The notes below the pieces were generated by a model that searched no databases, was not told the origin of the DNA, and saw only the letters and a program-made list of their open reading frames with translations. The translations under genes were made by a program, and so were the position numbers. Below are positions 1 to 10,794 of a stretch of DNA of 64,000 bases, piece after piece; position 1 is the first letter of the stretch, and the number at the start of each line of letters is the position of its first letter. Source of the DNA: Rana temporaria (lineage: Eukaryota; Chordata; Amphibia; Anura; Ranidae); contig NC_053489.1 in the NCBI RefSeq assembly GCF_905171775.1, positions 395,455,983-395,519,982 on the forward strand, written 5' to 3'.

Positions 1-1027
1 CAATGGAGCCCAGGCTGTGGTACTTCAAAGAGCTCCATTTTTTGGGTGATCAAATGGAGGGCCGGGAATCACTTTCAAGTCTTCCTTCCAGCCTTCCTTC
101 CACACTTCCTTGCAGCGGAACTTCCACGGATCCCCACACCCCTGCAGAGTCCGCCGAGGGGCTGGCTGACATGGACCCAGATCTGCGAATCTTCAATGAT
201 GAGGTATAGTAGTTTACAACATATTTCTTGGCTGCTAATTATTGTTTGTTTATTGAGTTGATATTGTAAAGAAAAAAACAAGCTTGGAAAATAAAACACA
301 AGTCGTGGGCCTAAAAATAGGTGTCAGGGATGCCAAGTGCAGGGGTCAGAAGGAGAGTCTGTTCAAGTTAAATGAATAAAAAACAAACCAGTCTAGAGCA
401 TGGAAATGTGTGTGATTTGATTGTGCTAAATATTACATGTCCCTTTTTTTGACACAGGAAGAAGAGACCAGCCAGGAGGTGGCAGCTCCTGATGAGGAAC
501 ATGTCAGCCAGGCGGAAGGGGTCAGTGGCAGCCAGGAGGAGGCTGGGCCCAGTGGAGGTCAGCAGGTCCCCAGGCCCAGGCTGAGCACCACCAGCCAAGT
601 TCCTCCCCTCCAGATGAGGCGACCAGGCGGAAGGAGGCGCATGAGGCAGGTGGAGGACGAGAGCCTGGAGATGATAAGGGAGGCTAGTGCCTTAATGAGG
701 GCCCCCCTCAACCCCACTGAGGTCTACAGCACCTCAATCGCGCACTAAATCAGCCAAATCAGGTCATTTCGTAGATGCACCGGGGCCAGCTGACCAGCCA
801 GACTCAGCTTAGTGACCCAGAATGGCCTGCTCAACACCTGCGACCTCCTCCTGCTGCCACATCATCCCCACCTGCAAGAGTCCGTGGACGGGTCCGTGCA
901 AGTTCCGCTGCAAGGCAGCCTGGAAGGAAGGTTGCAAGGAAGACGAGAAGGTGATTCCCTGCCTTCCAGTTGATTCACCCAGAAAATGGACTTGTTTTGG
1001 ACTATCACAGCTTGGGCTCCATTGGCT
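1..1027. mobile_element. Foldback (long inverted repeat) element carrying an ORF fragment
   Basis: Bases about 1-135 reappear in reverse complement at about 885-1023, both ends reading as a copy of the same ca-atggagccca / gggctccattg terminus. The arms are diverged but clearly homologous over some 130 bases, including a run of CTTCC/GGAAG motifs. Between the arms lies a spliced-looking ORF (171-748). The left end coincides with the window edge, so the true terminus and any target duplication cannot be seen. The superfamily is not established. A non-autonomous PIF/Harbinger relative is possible, because such elements often carry a second acidic or basic accessory ORF, but I see no diagnostic domain. 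Confidence 0.6.
171..748 (+). pseudogene. Two-exon ORF fragment in the foldback element, function unknown
   Basis: An open frame from an ATG at 171 (also open upstream from 3) reaches GAG at 203, followed directly by a GT donor (gtatag). A polypyrimidine tract and a CAG acceptor end at 457, and a frame in the same phase opens at 458 and runs to a stop at 746-748. The intron is phase 0 and 254 bases long, so the two exons fit without a shift. The predicted protein is low complexity: acidic and Gln/Ser-rich in the first half, then a basic RRPGGRRRMRQ patch and a predicted helix. I see no transposase triad or zinc finger. It may be the tail of a transposon accessory (Myb/SANT-type) protein, but this is a guess. 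The 5' end may lie outside the window. Confidence 0.45.
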
Positions 1028-1404
1028 CACTTGCTGCTGCTCCTGTTTTTTGTTTTTTGGGTTCATTATATAATGTTCGGTATGTGCTCCTGAAGGTTTC
1101 CCATTTTCTCCTTGACCTTGTTGCCTGTGCAGTCTGGAACACAAGTCTGCATGTATGTTACTATCTGATCAAGTGCTGCCGTTCTAGTTCATTATAATTT
1201 TTGGATTTGCCTAAATAAATGGCTTTTTTCTTTAAGTAAAAACATTGTCTATTGAGCTGTAATACTGTGGTGATTAGGCATCAAAGATTTTAAAAAATAC
1301 TATGTGTCATTTACAAAGGACACAAACTCCTTGGGGGGGGGGGGACATTTGGTGTGCCAACTTGGTAAACCATAATAAAAAAAAGGAAAAACACCCACAC
1401 CAAA

Positions 1405-1560
1405 AAAATGTTGACATAACTTGCCAAAAAAAAAAAAAAAAAAAAGTCCAAAAAAAAAAACAGTTGACATAACTTGCCAACAAAATAAAACAAAAAATAA
1501 ATAAAACAAGTCCAAAAAATAAAATTGTTGACATAACTTGCCAAAAAACTAAAAACTAAA
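1405..1560. repeat. A-rich minisatellite, three copies of a GTTGACATAACTTGCCA core
   Basis: The 17-base core begins at 1410, 1463 and 1527, separated by A-rich spacers containing AAGTCCAAAAAA, giving uneven periods of 53 and 64 bases. Long poly-A runs between cores and a G run at 1333-1345 make this slippage-prone. The short open frames on the minus strand here are poly-Phe artefacts of the A tracts. Confidence 0.8.
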
Positions 1561-1739
1561 AATATATAAGATCAACATTAACTAAAAAGAACATAACATA
1601 AATATATACATGTGGAGGACAAAAAGAAAGTTACAACATCTGGCTAGATAGCATCAGCAAGAGAATGGGTTTATTCTAGCAAGAGAACGCAGAAAAAATA
1701 CAAGGCAATAAACGACACACTAGATATTTCAAATGACGA

Positions 1740-2048
1740 ATGTGCCATGTCACAAACAAACGCGAGTTTTACCTGAACGAACGCTCCCATCCCCTCATTT
1801 TGTCTGAGCACACGCGGGTTTTTTGTCCGCGGGTTTTGTGTACTAACCAGCGAACATGTCCGACGGACAGGTTTCCAGCGGACAGATTTCTTAGCATGCT
1901 AAGCAATTTTGGACCGCTGGAAAATGGTCGGCTGGACAAATATCCACAGGAAAACGGTCCGATAGGCTGTACACACGATCGAACAGATCCGCTGAAACTG
2001 TCCCTCGGACAAATATCAGCGGATAGATCCGGTCGTGTGTACGGGGCC
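1740..2048. mobile_element. Truncated short TIR element of the GTACACACGA family
   Basis: The right end reads ...gtcgtgtgtacggggcc and is followed by TGA (2049-2051), matching the right terminus of the better-preserved copies at 8191, 17910 and 53364. Internal sequence is rich in GTCCG/CGGAC motifs, as in the other copies. The left terminus is not recognisable, so this is probably a 5'-degraded copy. It has no coding capacity. Confidence 0.65.
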
Positions 2049-2051
2049 TGA

Positions 2052-3395
2052 AATGCAATTTTCTTACTTACTTTGTAAGCTGTTTTCTTTCTTAATTAGC
2101 AGTTAACTTACACTTAATAGAAAACATCCAGGACACTTAATTAATTAATTAACACTTAACAAATTAATATGGATGGCCAAACGACTCCCTGTTTGGTTCT
2201 CACCAGAACTTTCGAACATTGCAAAAGTTCGAAACCAAATAATGAACCCCATTAAAGTCTATGTGAGCCAAACTAGAAAAATCAAAAGCGCCCATTTTGA
2301 AGGCTTATATGCAAGTAATAAGGCATGCAATGGTTATAGGGGAAAGCATAAAAATGAAAAATTTATTTCAATGTAGTGCCTGGGGGACCCCCATTAGACT
2401 TCCCTTTAAAGTGGCACATCTGTGCTGTGTATAGAAGCTGCTGCAGCAATAATTTCATTTATAAAGCCAAACAAAATAAAATTTTCTTTATTTTGTAAGT
2501 TTGGAGAGCCAGTCTGTATGATGAGGCCACAATGTAGTGCACTGGGAATAAGAGTAGAGATTTTTTGGATAAATTCTGGTGTCTCTTCCACAGACTTTGG
2601 ATTGAAGTAACAGGTGCAATTTTTTTTTATCTTTGGGTGTCGGTGGCGCCTTTACACCATAACCCTATAGAGGTACTCTTGATGAAAGCAAGAATTGGCC
2701 TTGCTGTCAAAAATTACAATGATTTGCACCTGTCAAACAGGTGTAGAAAAATTGGTCTTTGGGTGTTGGTGGCGCCTTCACACTGAAAACCCTATACGTT
2801 ACATTACTGCCAATTTGGGTAACATGACTGCCAATTTGTGTACCAGTGCTCTCCCCTCTCTGTAGGCTCATGTTCCTGCCTTCCTCAACATCAGAATCAA
2901 CATCTGAATCAAGTAATGGCTATGCATCATCAAGGAACAAGTGGCTAATGAGGTGTTCAAATAATTCAGCTGACTACTTCATGCCTGATTCTGCGGCTAT
3001 GGCAGGAACAGCTGTGGACAAGGAGGCGGGTTTAGCCACTCTGGCAGCTGCAGGGGACAGTGCACTAGACTCTGCTTGGGTGACAAAGGATGAGGATGGA
3101 TTAGTAAGTCAGTCCATCACCTCCTCTGCATGCTGTGGCTGGATAGCACGGGCAACATAACTAAACAAAGGAAATGATGCTCTGAGGCAGGGTCCATGTC
3201 CACTTTTGCTGTGGACACATACACTGCTAGCCCGCTCACAGTGCCATAGAAACGTCTGCCTCTTCTTGTACACCCAGACATGATTGGGGGGTGCTTGTTA
3301 ACAAAATGTAATAAAGATGTGGAGATGTGTACGTGGATGCATTTTAATCAATGGAAAGTGGTGTTTGGTGCACTTTAACTTGAGTACTCACTACA
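2052..3395. other. Non-coding DNA with one diverged 140-base duplication
   Basis: No convincing gene. A segment around 2590-2670 is repeated with divergence at 2725-2805; both contain an aggtgca/aggtgta block, then tctttgggtgt-ggtggcgcctt and a shared accctata. The open frame at 2846-3160 is Ser-rich and compositionally weak, and I do not accept it as a gene. Confidence 0.5.
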
Positions 3396-3399
3396 CAGA

Positions 3400-4010
3400 C
3401 ACATTCCACTGATACATTGTAATATACTGCAGTAAAACTGCACTGATGCGCTGCAATATGCTGCATCAAACGTACGGTAATGCACTGAACTATACTGCAT
3501 TAAATGCACTGAAATGTACAGCGTTAAATGGCACATAACGCTTTGAAATATACAGCGTTAAACATGCAGTAGGGCACTGAAATATACTGCTTTAAGCGTG
3601 CACTAACGCACAGAAATGTACTGCATTTAACGGCACGTAACGCACTGAAATATACGCCGTTAAACTTGCAGTAGCTCACTAAAATATACTGTGTTAAGCA
3701 TGCACTAATGCACATAAATGTGCTGCATTAAATACCACATAACGTACTGAAATATACGGCGTTAAACTTGCAGTAACGCACTGAACTATACTGCGTTAAA
3801 TGGAAGGTAACGCACTGAAATATATACGATATTAAGCTTGTAGTAACGCACATATACTACATTAAATGGCACGTAATGCACTGAAATATACAGCACTAAA
3901 CTTGCAGTAACGCACTGAAATAAACTGTGTTAAAGGACACATAATGCACTGAAATATACAACGTTAAGCTTTTAGTAAATATACAACGTTAAATGGTCAC
4001 TACACTTACA
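3400..4010. repeat. 34-bp satellite with alternating monomer types
   Basis: Around 17 diverged monomers of about 34 bases, each opening with gcactgaaatata and followed by a variable half. Three half-types recur: A (..gttaaatggcacgtaac), B (..gttaaacttgcagtaac) and C (..gttaagcrtgcactaac). Between about 3500 and 3740 they run A-B-C-A-B-C, giving a trimer of about 102 bases. After that the order is mainly A-B. A few monomers are shortened. Open frames here are periodic artefacts. Confidence 0.88.
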
Positions 4011-4209
4011 CTGACTGAACTTTCTCTAGATTCACACTAAACTGATATTCTACACTGACAATAGAATCACAATAGCACACTGTAGCACACTGTCTAGTAT
4101 CACTGAACAAAGCCCTGTTCTGTTTCTCTCCACATCAATATCACACTAAAAACAGCCACTATTAAAAGAATACTTTTATAGTGTGGGGCAGGACTAAGAG
4201 AAATGAGTC

Positions 4210-5878
4210 ATAATTAGAGAGAGTCATCATGGCCGTGTCCAATCATGGCTGTAAAAGTGCTCTGTGCCCTTTTTCTTTCTTTGCTTCAGCCAATCAGGGC
4301 CAATTCTATGGCGGCAGGTCGGCTCTCCTGCGCATATCGCGGTAGCTGTACATCGGCCCTTTTTACAGCAATAGCGGGCACATGCGCCCACTGCACAGCA
4401 GGGGACCCAATGAACGTGGCAAGCGGGCGTGATGTTTGCCAGCCACGCACGACTGCGGACACACACATCCCCATTCTGTCAGGAGAGGAGAGACAGATTG
4501 TCTGTTCCTACTAGCTAGAAGCAGCGATCTGGCTCCTCCTCTAGTTAACCACATGCCCATACAGTTAGAAACACTCACAAGGGAACACATTTAACCCCTT
4601 CATTGCATCCTAGTGTTAACCCCTTCCCTGCCAGTGACATTTACATAGTATTCAGTGTATTTTTGTATAAATGTCAATGATCCCAAAAATATGTCAAAAG
4701 TGTCTGTGTCTGCCACAATGTCGTGGTCCCGCTAAAAATCGCAGATCGCCGCCATTACTAGTAAAAAAATTATAATAATAAAAATGCCATAAATCTATTC
4801 TCTATTTTATAGACGCTATGGGCCAGATCCACATAGAAATGGATAGGCGCAGCGTATCAGAGATACGCTACGCCACCATACCTTACCTGTCGTTCTTTCA
4901 AATCCTCAAAGATTTTGCGCCGTAAGTTACGGCGGCGTAGTGTATTTCTGGCGGCGGAATTAAAATCGGCGATTAGGGGGCGTGATTCATTTAAATGAAG
5001 CGCGTCCCCGCGCCAAATGAACTGCGCATGCTCCGTTTCAAAATTTCCCGCCGTGCATTGCGCGAAATGACGTCGCAACGATGTCATTTTTTAAACTTAG
5101 ACGTGACTTACGTCCATCCCGATTCACGGACAACTTACACAAAAAAAAAGATAAAAATCAAATTTCGACGCGGGAACGACGGCCATACTTAACATGGCAA
5201 ATCTAACTATACGCCGCAAAAAGCCGACTAGAGACGACGTAAGAGAATGTGACGGCCGCGCGTACGTTCGTGGATCGTCAGAAAAAGCTAATTTGCATAC
5301 CCGATGCATACCCGACGCGGAAAACAACGCGAACTCCGCCAAAGTATTGCATCTACGATCCGAAGGCGTACGAAGCCGTACGCCTGTCGGATCGAACCCA
5401 GATGCCGTCGTATCTTGGTTTGAGGATTCAAACTAAAGATACGACGCGGGTAATTTGAAAGTACGCCGGCGTATCAGTAGATACGCCAGCGTACTCTCTC
5501 TCTGGATCTGGCCCTATAACTTTTGCACTAACCAATTAATATATGCTTATTGCGATTTTCTTTACTAAAAATATGTAGAAGACTATCTATCTGCCTAAAC
5601 TGAGGAAATCTTTTTTTTATATTTTTTGGGGGATATTTAGTATAGCAAAAAAGTAAAAATATTGAATTTTTTCAGAATTGCCACTCTTTATTTGTTTATA
5701 GCGCAAATAATAAAAACCGCAGCGGTGATCAAATACCACCAAAAGAAAGGTCTATTTGTGGGGGAAAAAGGATGTCAATATTGTTTGGGTACAGTGTCGT
5801 ATGACCACGCAATTGTCAGTAAAGTGACGCAGTGCCATATTGCAAAAAATGGCCTGGTCATTAAGGGGGAAAAGTTGT
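4210..5878 (+). mobile_element. TTAA-family element, diverged, interrupted by a TIR element
   Basis: The order of sequence blocks matches the complete copies elsewhere: a GC-rich 5' part with ggcggcaggtcggctctcc (also at 59450), then cagtgttaaccccttccctgccagtgacattt, aaaatcgcagatcgccgccattactagta, gacgctataacttttg, and finally the block ending in ggtcattaaggggg near 5870, followed by TTAA. The element is split at 4820-5514 by another element; the gacgctat half lies at 4813-4819 and the tataactttt half at 5515-5524. The left end is not sharply defined. No coding capacity. Confidence 0.75.
4820..5514. mobile_element. 695-bp TIR element (GGGCCAGATCCACA ends) nested in a TTAA element
   Basis: The ends are gggccagatcc (4820) and ggatctggccc (5514), imperfectly palindromic over a longer stretch. 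TAT occurs on both sides (4817-4819 and 5515-5517). Removing the element restores the gacgctataactttt block seen intact in sister copies of the host repeat at about 26487, 52200 and 59947, so the boundaries are well supported. The interior is GC-rich with many ACG/CGT motifs and no gene. Related copies are at 19606-20754 and about 39905-40440. The three-base duplication fits PIF/Harbinger-like integration (inference). Confidence 0.85.
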
Positions 5879-5884
5879 TAATTA

Positions 5885-6263
5885 GGTACTTTTATAGTAT
5901 CTTGTACTGATGTTACTATTGTTCTTTTTATTTGTTATGCCATTACTTTGGTGTCTTGTTAGCTATAATTGTTTTAAACCCTTGACCTTGGGCATTATAT
6001 GGGTGTTATATTTTTGCACCTGTGAAGTTATTACTTGGGGGGTTTGTGGATGGGAGGGGTTTGCTCCTTTTTATGTTTGATCACGGAATGTGCCTTGACA
6101 AAGACGACCAATGCTGAAATGTCAATACAAAAAATATTGCTGATTTGTATTTCCTTTTTTCAAGATCTGTGAGCACCTCCAATAAATCTGGATTATGTAT
6201 TCTGACATTACTACATGAGTGCACCTGGGCCATTGGTTCATGTGTAGTGTGCGGTAGCTACCC
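5885..6263. other. No gene recognised
   Basis: AT-rich sequence between two transposon copies. It contains a tgacaaagacga..gctgaaatgtcaata stretch and an aataaa-like tail near 6179, which could be the 3' end of an old retroelement, but no ORF or target duplication supports this. Confidence 0.4.
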
Positions 6264-6266
6264 TAA

Positions 6267-6696
6267 GGCCCCTTTCACATTGAGGAGTTTTTCAGGCGGT
6301 AAAGCGCTAAAAATAGCGCTGCTATCCCGCCTGAAAAACTCCTGCACTGCAGACTCAATGTGAAAGCCCGAGGGCTTTCACACTGAGGCGATGCGCTGGC
6401 GGGAGACAAAAAAATCTCCTGTCAGCAGCATCTTTGGAGCGGTGAGAGGAGGGGCATGTATACCGCTCCTTCACCGCTCCTTCCCAATGAAAACAATGGG
6501 AACCGCGGCAATACCGCCCGCAATGCGCCTCTATAGAGGCGCATTGCGGGCGGTATTAACTCTTTATCGGCCGCTAGCGGGGGTTAATACCGCACCGCTA
6601 GCGGCCGAATCCCGTGGTAATCCCGGCGGTATAGCGCCGCTATATTTAGCGGCGTTATACCGCAACCGCAGCTCCTGCCTCAGTCTGAAAGGGGCC
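6267..6696. mobile_element. 430-bp Harbinger-type MITE with TAA duplication
   Basis: The TIRs are ggcccctttcacat.. at 6267 and ..ctgaaaggggcc ending at 6696, with TAA on both sides (6264-6266 and 6697-6699). The interior is built from nested hairpins, including a perfect 48-base palindrome centred at 6533/6534 (6510-6557) and a gctagcggcc/ggccgctagc pair. A TWA duplication and GG..CC ends are typical of PIF/Harbinger MITEs. Non-coding; the open frame at 6391-6699 is a hairpin artefact. Confidence 0.88.
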
Positions 6697-6699
6697 TAA

Positions 6700-7145
6700 A
6701 TCCAAACCTAACCAACCACATTTTTTATTGATCTAAAGTTTGGGCTGGATCCAAATTACCGTTAAAAGGGCCATTCAAAGCGGAGATCCACTCATTTTTT
6801 TGTTTTAGTAAAAATCAGCAGCTACAAAAAGCATAGCTGCTGACTTTTAATAAAGCGACACTCACCTGTCCCATGGTCCAGCGATGTGGCCGCATGGAGC
6901 CCTGCTCCTCTCCTCTCCTTGGCACCGTCATATCAACTGTGGGCACCTGGCCATGATGTGAATGGCACAACCACTATTTGCAGGGTTTACAACCATACTA
7001 AGGTTGTCACCCATGAGTTTATTTCCTGTAGGCATTATTTGCCTGGGACCGATCCACCAGGGGTACAGCAAATCTTGATGAAAATGTTGTGAACCTGAAC
7101 TTGCTGGTGTATCCCATTGAAGTCTAGAGGGGGTGATTCCTATTA
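6700..7145. other. No gene recognised
   Basis: Intervening DNA of mixed composition between the MITE at 6267-6696 and the TTAA element starting at 7150. No ORF of credible composition and no clear repeat structure are visible by eye. Confidence 0.4.
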
Positions 7146-7149
7146 TTAA

Positions 7150-8133
7150 CCACTTAAGCCCCGGACCAATATGCTGCTAAATGCCCAAAGGCGTTTTTAC
7201 AATTCGGCACTGCGTCGCTTTAACAGACAATTGCGCGGTCGTGCGACGTGGCTCCCAAACAAAATTGACGTCCTTTTTTTCCCACAAATAGAGCTTTCTT
7301 TTGGTGGTATTTGATCTCCTCTGCGGTTTTTATTTTTTGCGCTATAAACAAAAATAGAGCGACAATTATGAAAAAAATGCAATATTTTTTACTTTTTGCT
7401 ATAATAAATATCCCCCAAAAACATATATAAACATTTTTTTTCCTCAGTTTAGGCCGATACGTATTCTTCTACCTATTTTTGGTAAAAAAAATCGCAATAA
7501 GCGTTTATCGATTGGTTTGCGCAAAATTTATAGCGTTTACAAAATATTGGATAGTTTTATCATTTTTTTTTTTTTACTACTAATGGCGGCGATCAGCGTT
7601 TTTTTTCGTGACTGCGACATTATGGCGGACACTTCGGACAATTTTGACAAATTTTTGGGACCATTGTCATGTTCACAGCAAAAAATGCATTTAAATTGCA
7701 TTGTTTATTGTGAAAATGACAGTTGCCGTTTGGGAGTTAACCACAGGGGGGCGCTGTAGGAGTTAGGGTTCACCTAGTGTGTGTTTACAACTGTAGGGGG
7801 GTGTGGCTGTAGGTCTGACGTCATCGATCGAGTCTCCCTATAAAAGGGATCACACGATCGATGCAGCCGCCACAGTGAAGCACGGGGAAGCCGTGTTTAC
7901 ACGTGGCTCTCCCCGTTCTTCAGCTCCAGGGAGCGATCGCGAGGGGCCGGCTAGAAACGAATAGCCACGCCCTCATCCCGGATCGCTCCCACACGATTAA
8001 CGACCGCCGCATGTAGCGGGGGGGTCCTGATCGGACCCCCAACCCGCGGAAAGGCGGGGACGTACATGTACGCCCATATGCCTGTACGTGCCATTCTGTG
8101 GACGTACATTTACATGCGGCGGTCATTAAGCGG
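7150..8133. mobile_element. Complete 984-bp TTAA element (CCRCTTAA ends)
   Basis: TTAA occurs at 7146-7149 and 8134-8137. The element begins ccacttaagccccgg and ends ..ggtcattaagcgg, giving imperfect TIRs of the form CCRCTTAA. Internal landmarks shared with other copies: ttcggcactgcgtcgctttaa, caaatagagctttcttttgg, gcgctataaacaaaaa, atggcggcgatcagcg and a GC-rich distal third containing gacgtacatgtacgcc. TTAA duplication with CC-starting ends fits piggyBac-like integration (Kolobok is the alternative). No transposase. Copies occur at 4210, about 10620, 26160, 51820, 59425 and 62206. Confidence 0.85.
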
Positions 8134-8190
8134 TTAAATTTGAATTATACTTTTAGAGTAAAAAGGCAAACTACTGTCAAAAAGGTATTA

Positions 8191-8596
8191 TGCCCTGTAC
8201 ACACGATCGGTTCCTCTGATGAAAGCGGTCCGTTTTCATCGGACGAACCGATTGTGTGTGGGCCCCATCGTTTTTTTTCCCATCGGTGAAAAAAAATAGA
8301 ACCTGTTTTAAAATTTTCTGATGGTTAAAAAAACGATAGAAAAAAACAATCGTCTGTGGGGAAATCCATCAGTCAAAAATCCACGCATGCTCAGAATCAA
8401 GTCGACGCATGCTCGGAAGCATTGAACTTCATTTTTCTCTGCACGTCGTTGTGTTTTACGTCACCGCGTTGGACACGATCGGATTATTAACTGATGATGT
8501 GTAGACAAGACTGATGAAAGTCAGCTTCATCGGATATCTGATGAAAAAATCCATCGGTCCGTTTTCATCGGATGAACTGATCGTGTGTACGTGGCA
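8191..8596. mobile_element. 406-bp GTACACACGATCGG MITE with TTA duplication
   Basis: The TIR tgccctgtacacacgatcgg at 8191 pairs with ..gatcgtgtgtacgtggca ending at 8596. TTA flanks both sides (8188-8190 and 8597-8599). The interior carries repeated GATGAAA/TTTCATC motifs and a gcatgctcagaatcaagtcg segment shared with copies at 50312 and 55621. PIF/Harbinger-type MITE by duplication and ends. Non-coding. Confidence 0.87.
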
Positions 8597-8599
8597 TTA

Positions 8600-9685
8600 G
8601 AAGCTGAGCATTGACAAAGGGGACATTTGGCCAATGCAAAAAAAAGAGAAAATTTATTTTCATGAAGTTTTGGGGGGAACATTAAAAATTACACAAATCC
8701 CTTTAATATAATGCTGTGATTTTCATGGGCATTCTTGGAAACAGTGTACACTGGCAGTACATTTTTGGCTTTGGATTTATTTTTTCTTTAATGATTAGCT
8801 TTGCTTGCATACAGCAGCAGCACCCTAATGTGATTTTACTTTTTTTTTTTTTTAAACTGACACATGCTTTATTATGAAATGGTAATAGGTCCAATTTGAC
8901 CGCAAGATAGAAATTGGCTAGTAGTTCACTGAGGCTGTCACTAATGTAATACAATTCTGCCACTAGCCAATTTCTACCAAGCTTTTATTAGGAATTATGA
9001 GGCTACAGATGATACAGCAGTGTAAAACTGGCCAGCAGCAGGACATTTTAAAGAATTAGACAACTTTTCTAGAGAAAGAGTATAGGCAGGTGCTTTACTA
9101 CAAGAATTAGGAAACTACAGATAGCACAACTGTATAAAGTTTGCTAGAAGCATTGCAATTGTGTATTAGGTGCCCACTGATCTTGCAATTTTTTATTTTA
9201 TTTTTTTCATTAAAACGATGCAGTGGCGTACTGCAAACTAAAGGCACCTCCGAGAACAGATGTTTATTACTGAATACTGGAATTTGAGCACCCCAGTGCC
9301 TTATCAACATAGAATAAAAACAAGGCAAACTCCAAAGGATGAAAACATAAATAAGTAACATCATGAAAGAAAAGATCACTTTTTTAAAGAAAGCCTTTCA
9401 GTAAATAAACAAATACATAAATATAGCACTTTAACCTCAAAAGAAAACATTATCATCATACAACAAAAACAATATACCCTGCAATAAATGAAAACCCTCA
9501 GAATAATGCCTTTGATTTTATAGGAAAATCTTGCTGCCAAAAAAAAAAATGTGTTTTTGCTGTCACAATGTAGAGTATAAGATTTCCTATCATCTGTGCC
9601 CAGTCTTGCCACAAAGAGTTAATCCAGGTTATTTACATTATTCATGCACTAGCTTGAGACAGGCATTATTTTTTGTAATAGGTGG
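8600..9685. other. No gene recognised
   Basis: AT-rich DNA with short T and A runs. Minus-strand open frames near 8703-8963, 9107-9379 and 9376-9612 have hydrophobic, poly-Phe or poly-Lys composition that follows from the A/T runs and show no domain I recognise. Confidence 0.4.
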
Positions 9686-9689
9686 TTGA

Positions 9690-10794
9690 GAAATGAGATT
9701 TGTAATTTATGCTCCTAGAACACCTGATGGTGCTCCCTGCATATTGGGGCTCTGTATGTGGTCAGGCTGTGTAAAAGTCTTACACATGTGGTATCGTTAT
9801 ACTCAGGAGGAATAGCAGGATGTATTTTGGGGTGGCATTTTTGCTATGTACATGCTATGTAAATATCTTATAAATATCTTATAAACGGACAACTTTGTGT
9901 AAAAAAATGCGTTTTCATTTTTTTTTCCACATTTTCCAAAAACTTCGGGAAAAAAATTAACCATTCAAAAGACTCAGCATGCCTCCATAGATTATACGTT
10001 GGGGTGTTTGCTTTAAAAAATTGGGTCATTTTGTGGGAGTTTCCATTGTCCTGGTGCTCCAGGGCCTTCAAAAGTGTAATAGGTAGTCAACAAGTAAGAT
10101 GTGTAATTTATGCTCCTAGAACATCTGATGGTGCTCCCTGCATGTTGGGCCTCTGCATGTGGCCAGGCAGGGAAAAAGTCTTACACATGTGGTATCGTTA
10201 TACTCAGGATTTTGGGGTGTCATTTGTGGTATGCAAATGCCATGTCAGAGAAATAAGCTATTACAATGACAATTTTGTGAAAACGAAAATCTTAATTTTG
10301 CAAAGAATTGTGGGAAAAAATGACAACTTCAAATACTTACTAAATACCTTGGAATGTCTACTTTCCAAAAAGGTGTCATTTGGGGGCATTTGTACTTTCC
10401 TGGCTTGTTAGGGTATCAAGATGTGATCAATTTGTTATGATTTGCACCATAGCTTGTAGACACTATAACTTTCACACAGACCACATAATATCCACTAATG
10501 TGGGTTATTTTTACCAAAGATATGTAGCAGTATAAATTGTGGCCACATTTTATGAACAACAATTACTCATTTGCAAAATTTTATCACAGAAACATAGAAA
10601 AATTATTATTTTTTTCAAAATAGGTGATCAAATACCACCAAAAGAAAGCTCTATTTTTATGAAAAAAAGGACAAAAAAAATCATTTGGGTACAGTGTTGC
10701 ATGACTGAGTAATTGTCATTCAAAGTGTGAGAGCACTGAAAGCTGAGAATTGGTCTGGGCAGGACGGGGGTTTAAGTGCCCAGTAAGCAAGTGG
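9690..10794. mobile_element. Tandemly duplicated repeat fused to a TTAA-family 3' end
   Basis: A unit starting around tgtaatttatgctcctagaa occurs at 9701 and again at 10102, a period of about 401 bases, with shared landmarks ggtgctccctgcat, ttacacatgtggtatcgttatactcagg and attttggggtg. After the second unit the sequence runs into the TTAA-family block gatcaaataccaccaaaagaaagctc (10625) and ends ..caagtgg before TTAA (10795-10798). It therefore looks like a longer member of the same TTAA family with a duplicated interior. The left boundary is unclear. A related fragment lies near 16280-16410. Confidence 0.65.

Noticed and set aside
2846..3160. 104-codon Ser/Ala-rich open frame
   Set aside because: The antisense strand hinted at an acidic transposase N-terminus, but stops interrupt it and no motif follows. 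Not enough to annotate.
10004..10411. 135-codon open frame
   Set aside because: It spans the second unit of the 401-base duplication. The first unit is closed in the same phase and no domain is visible.
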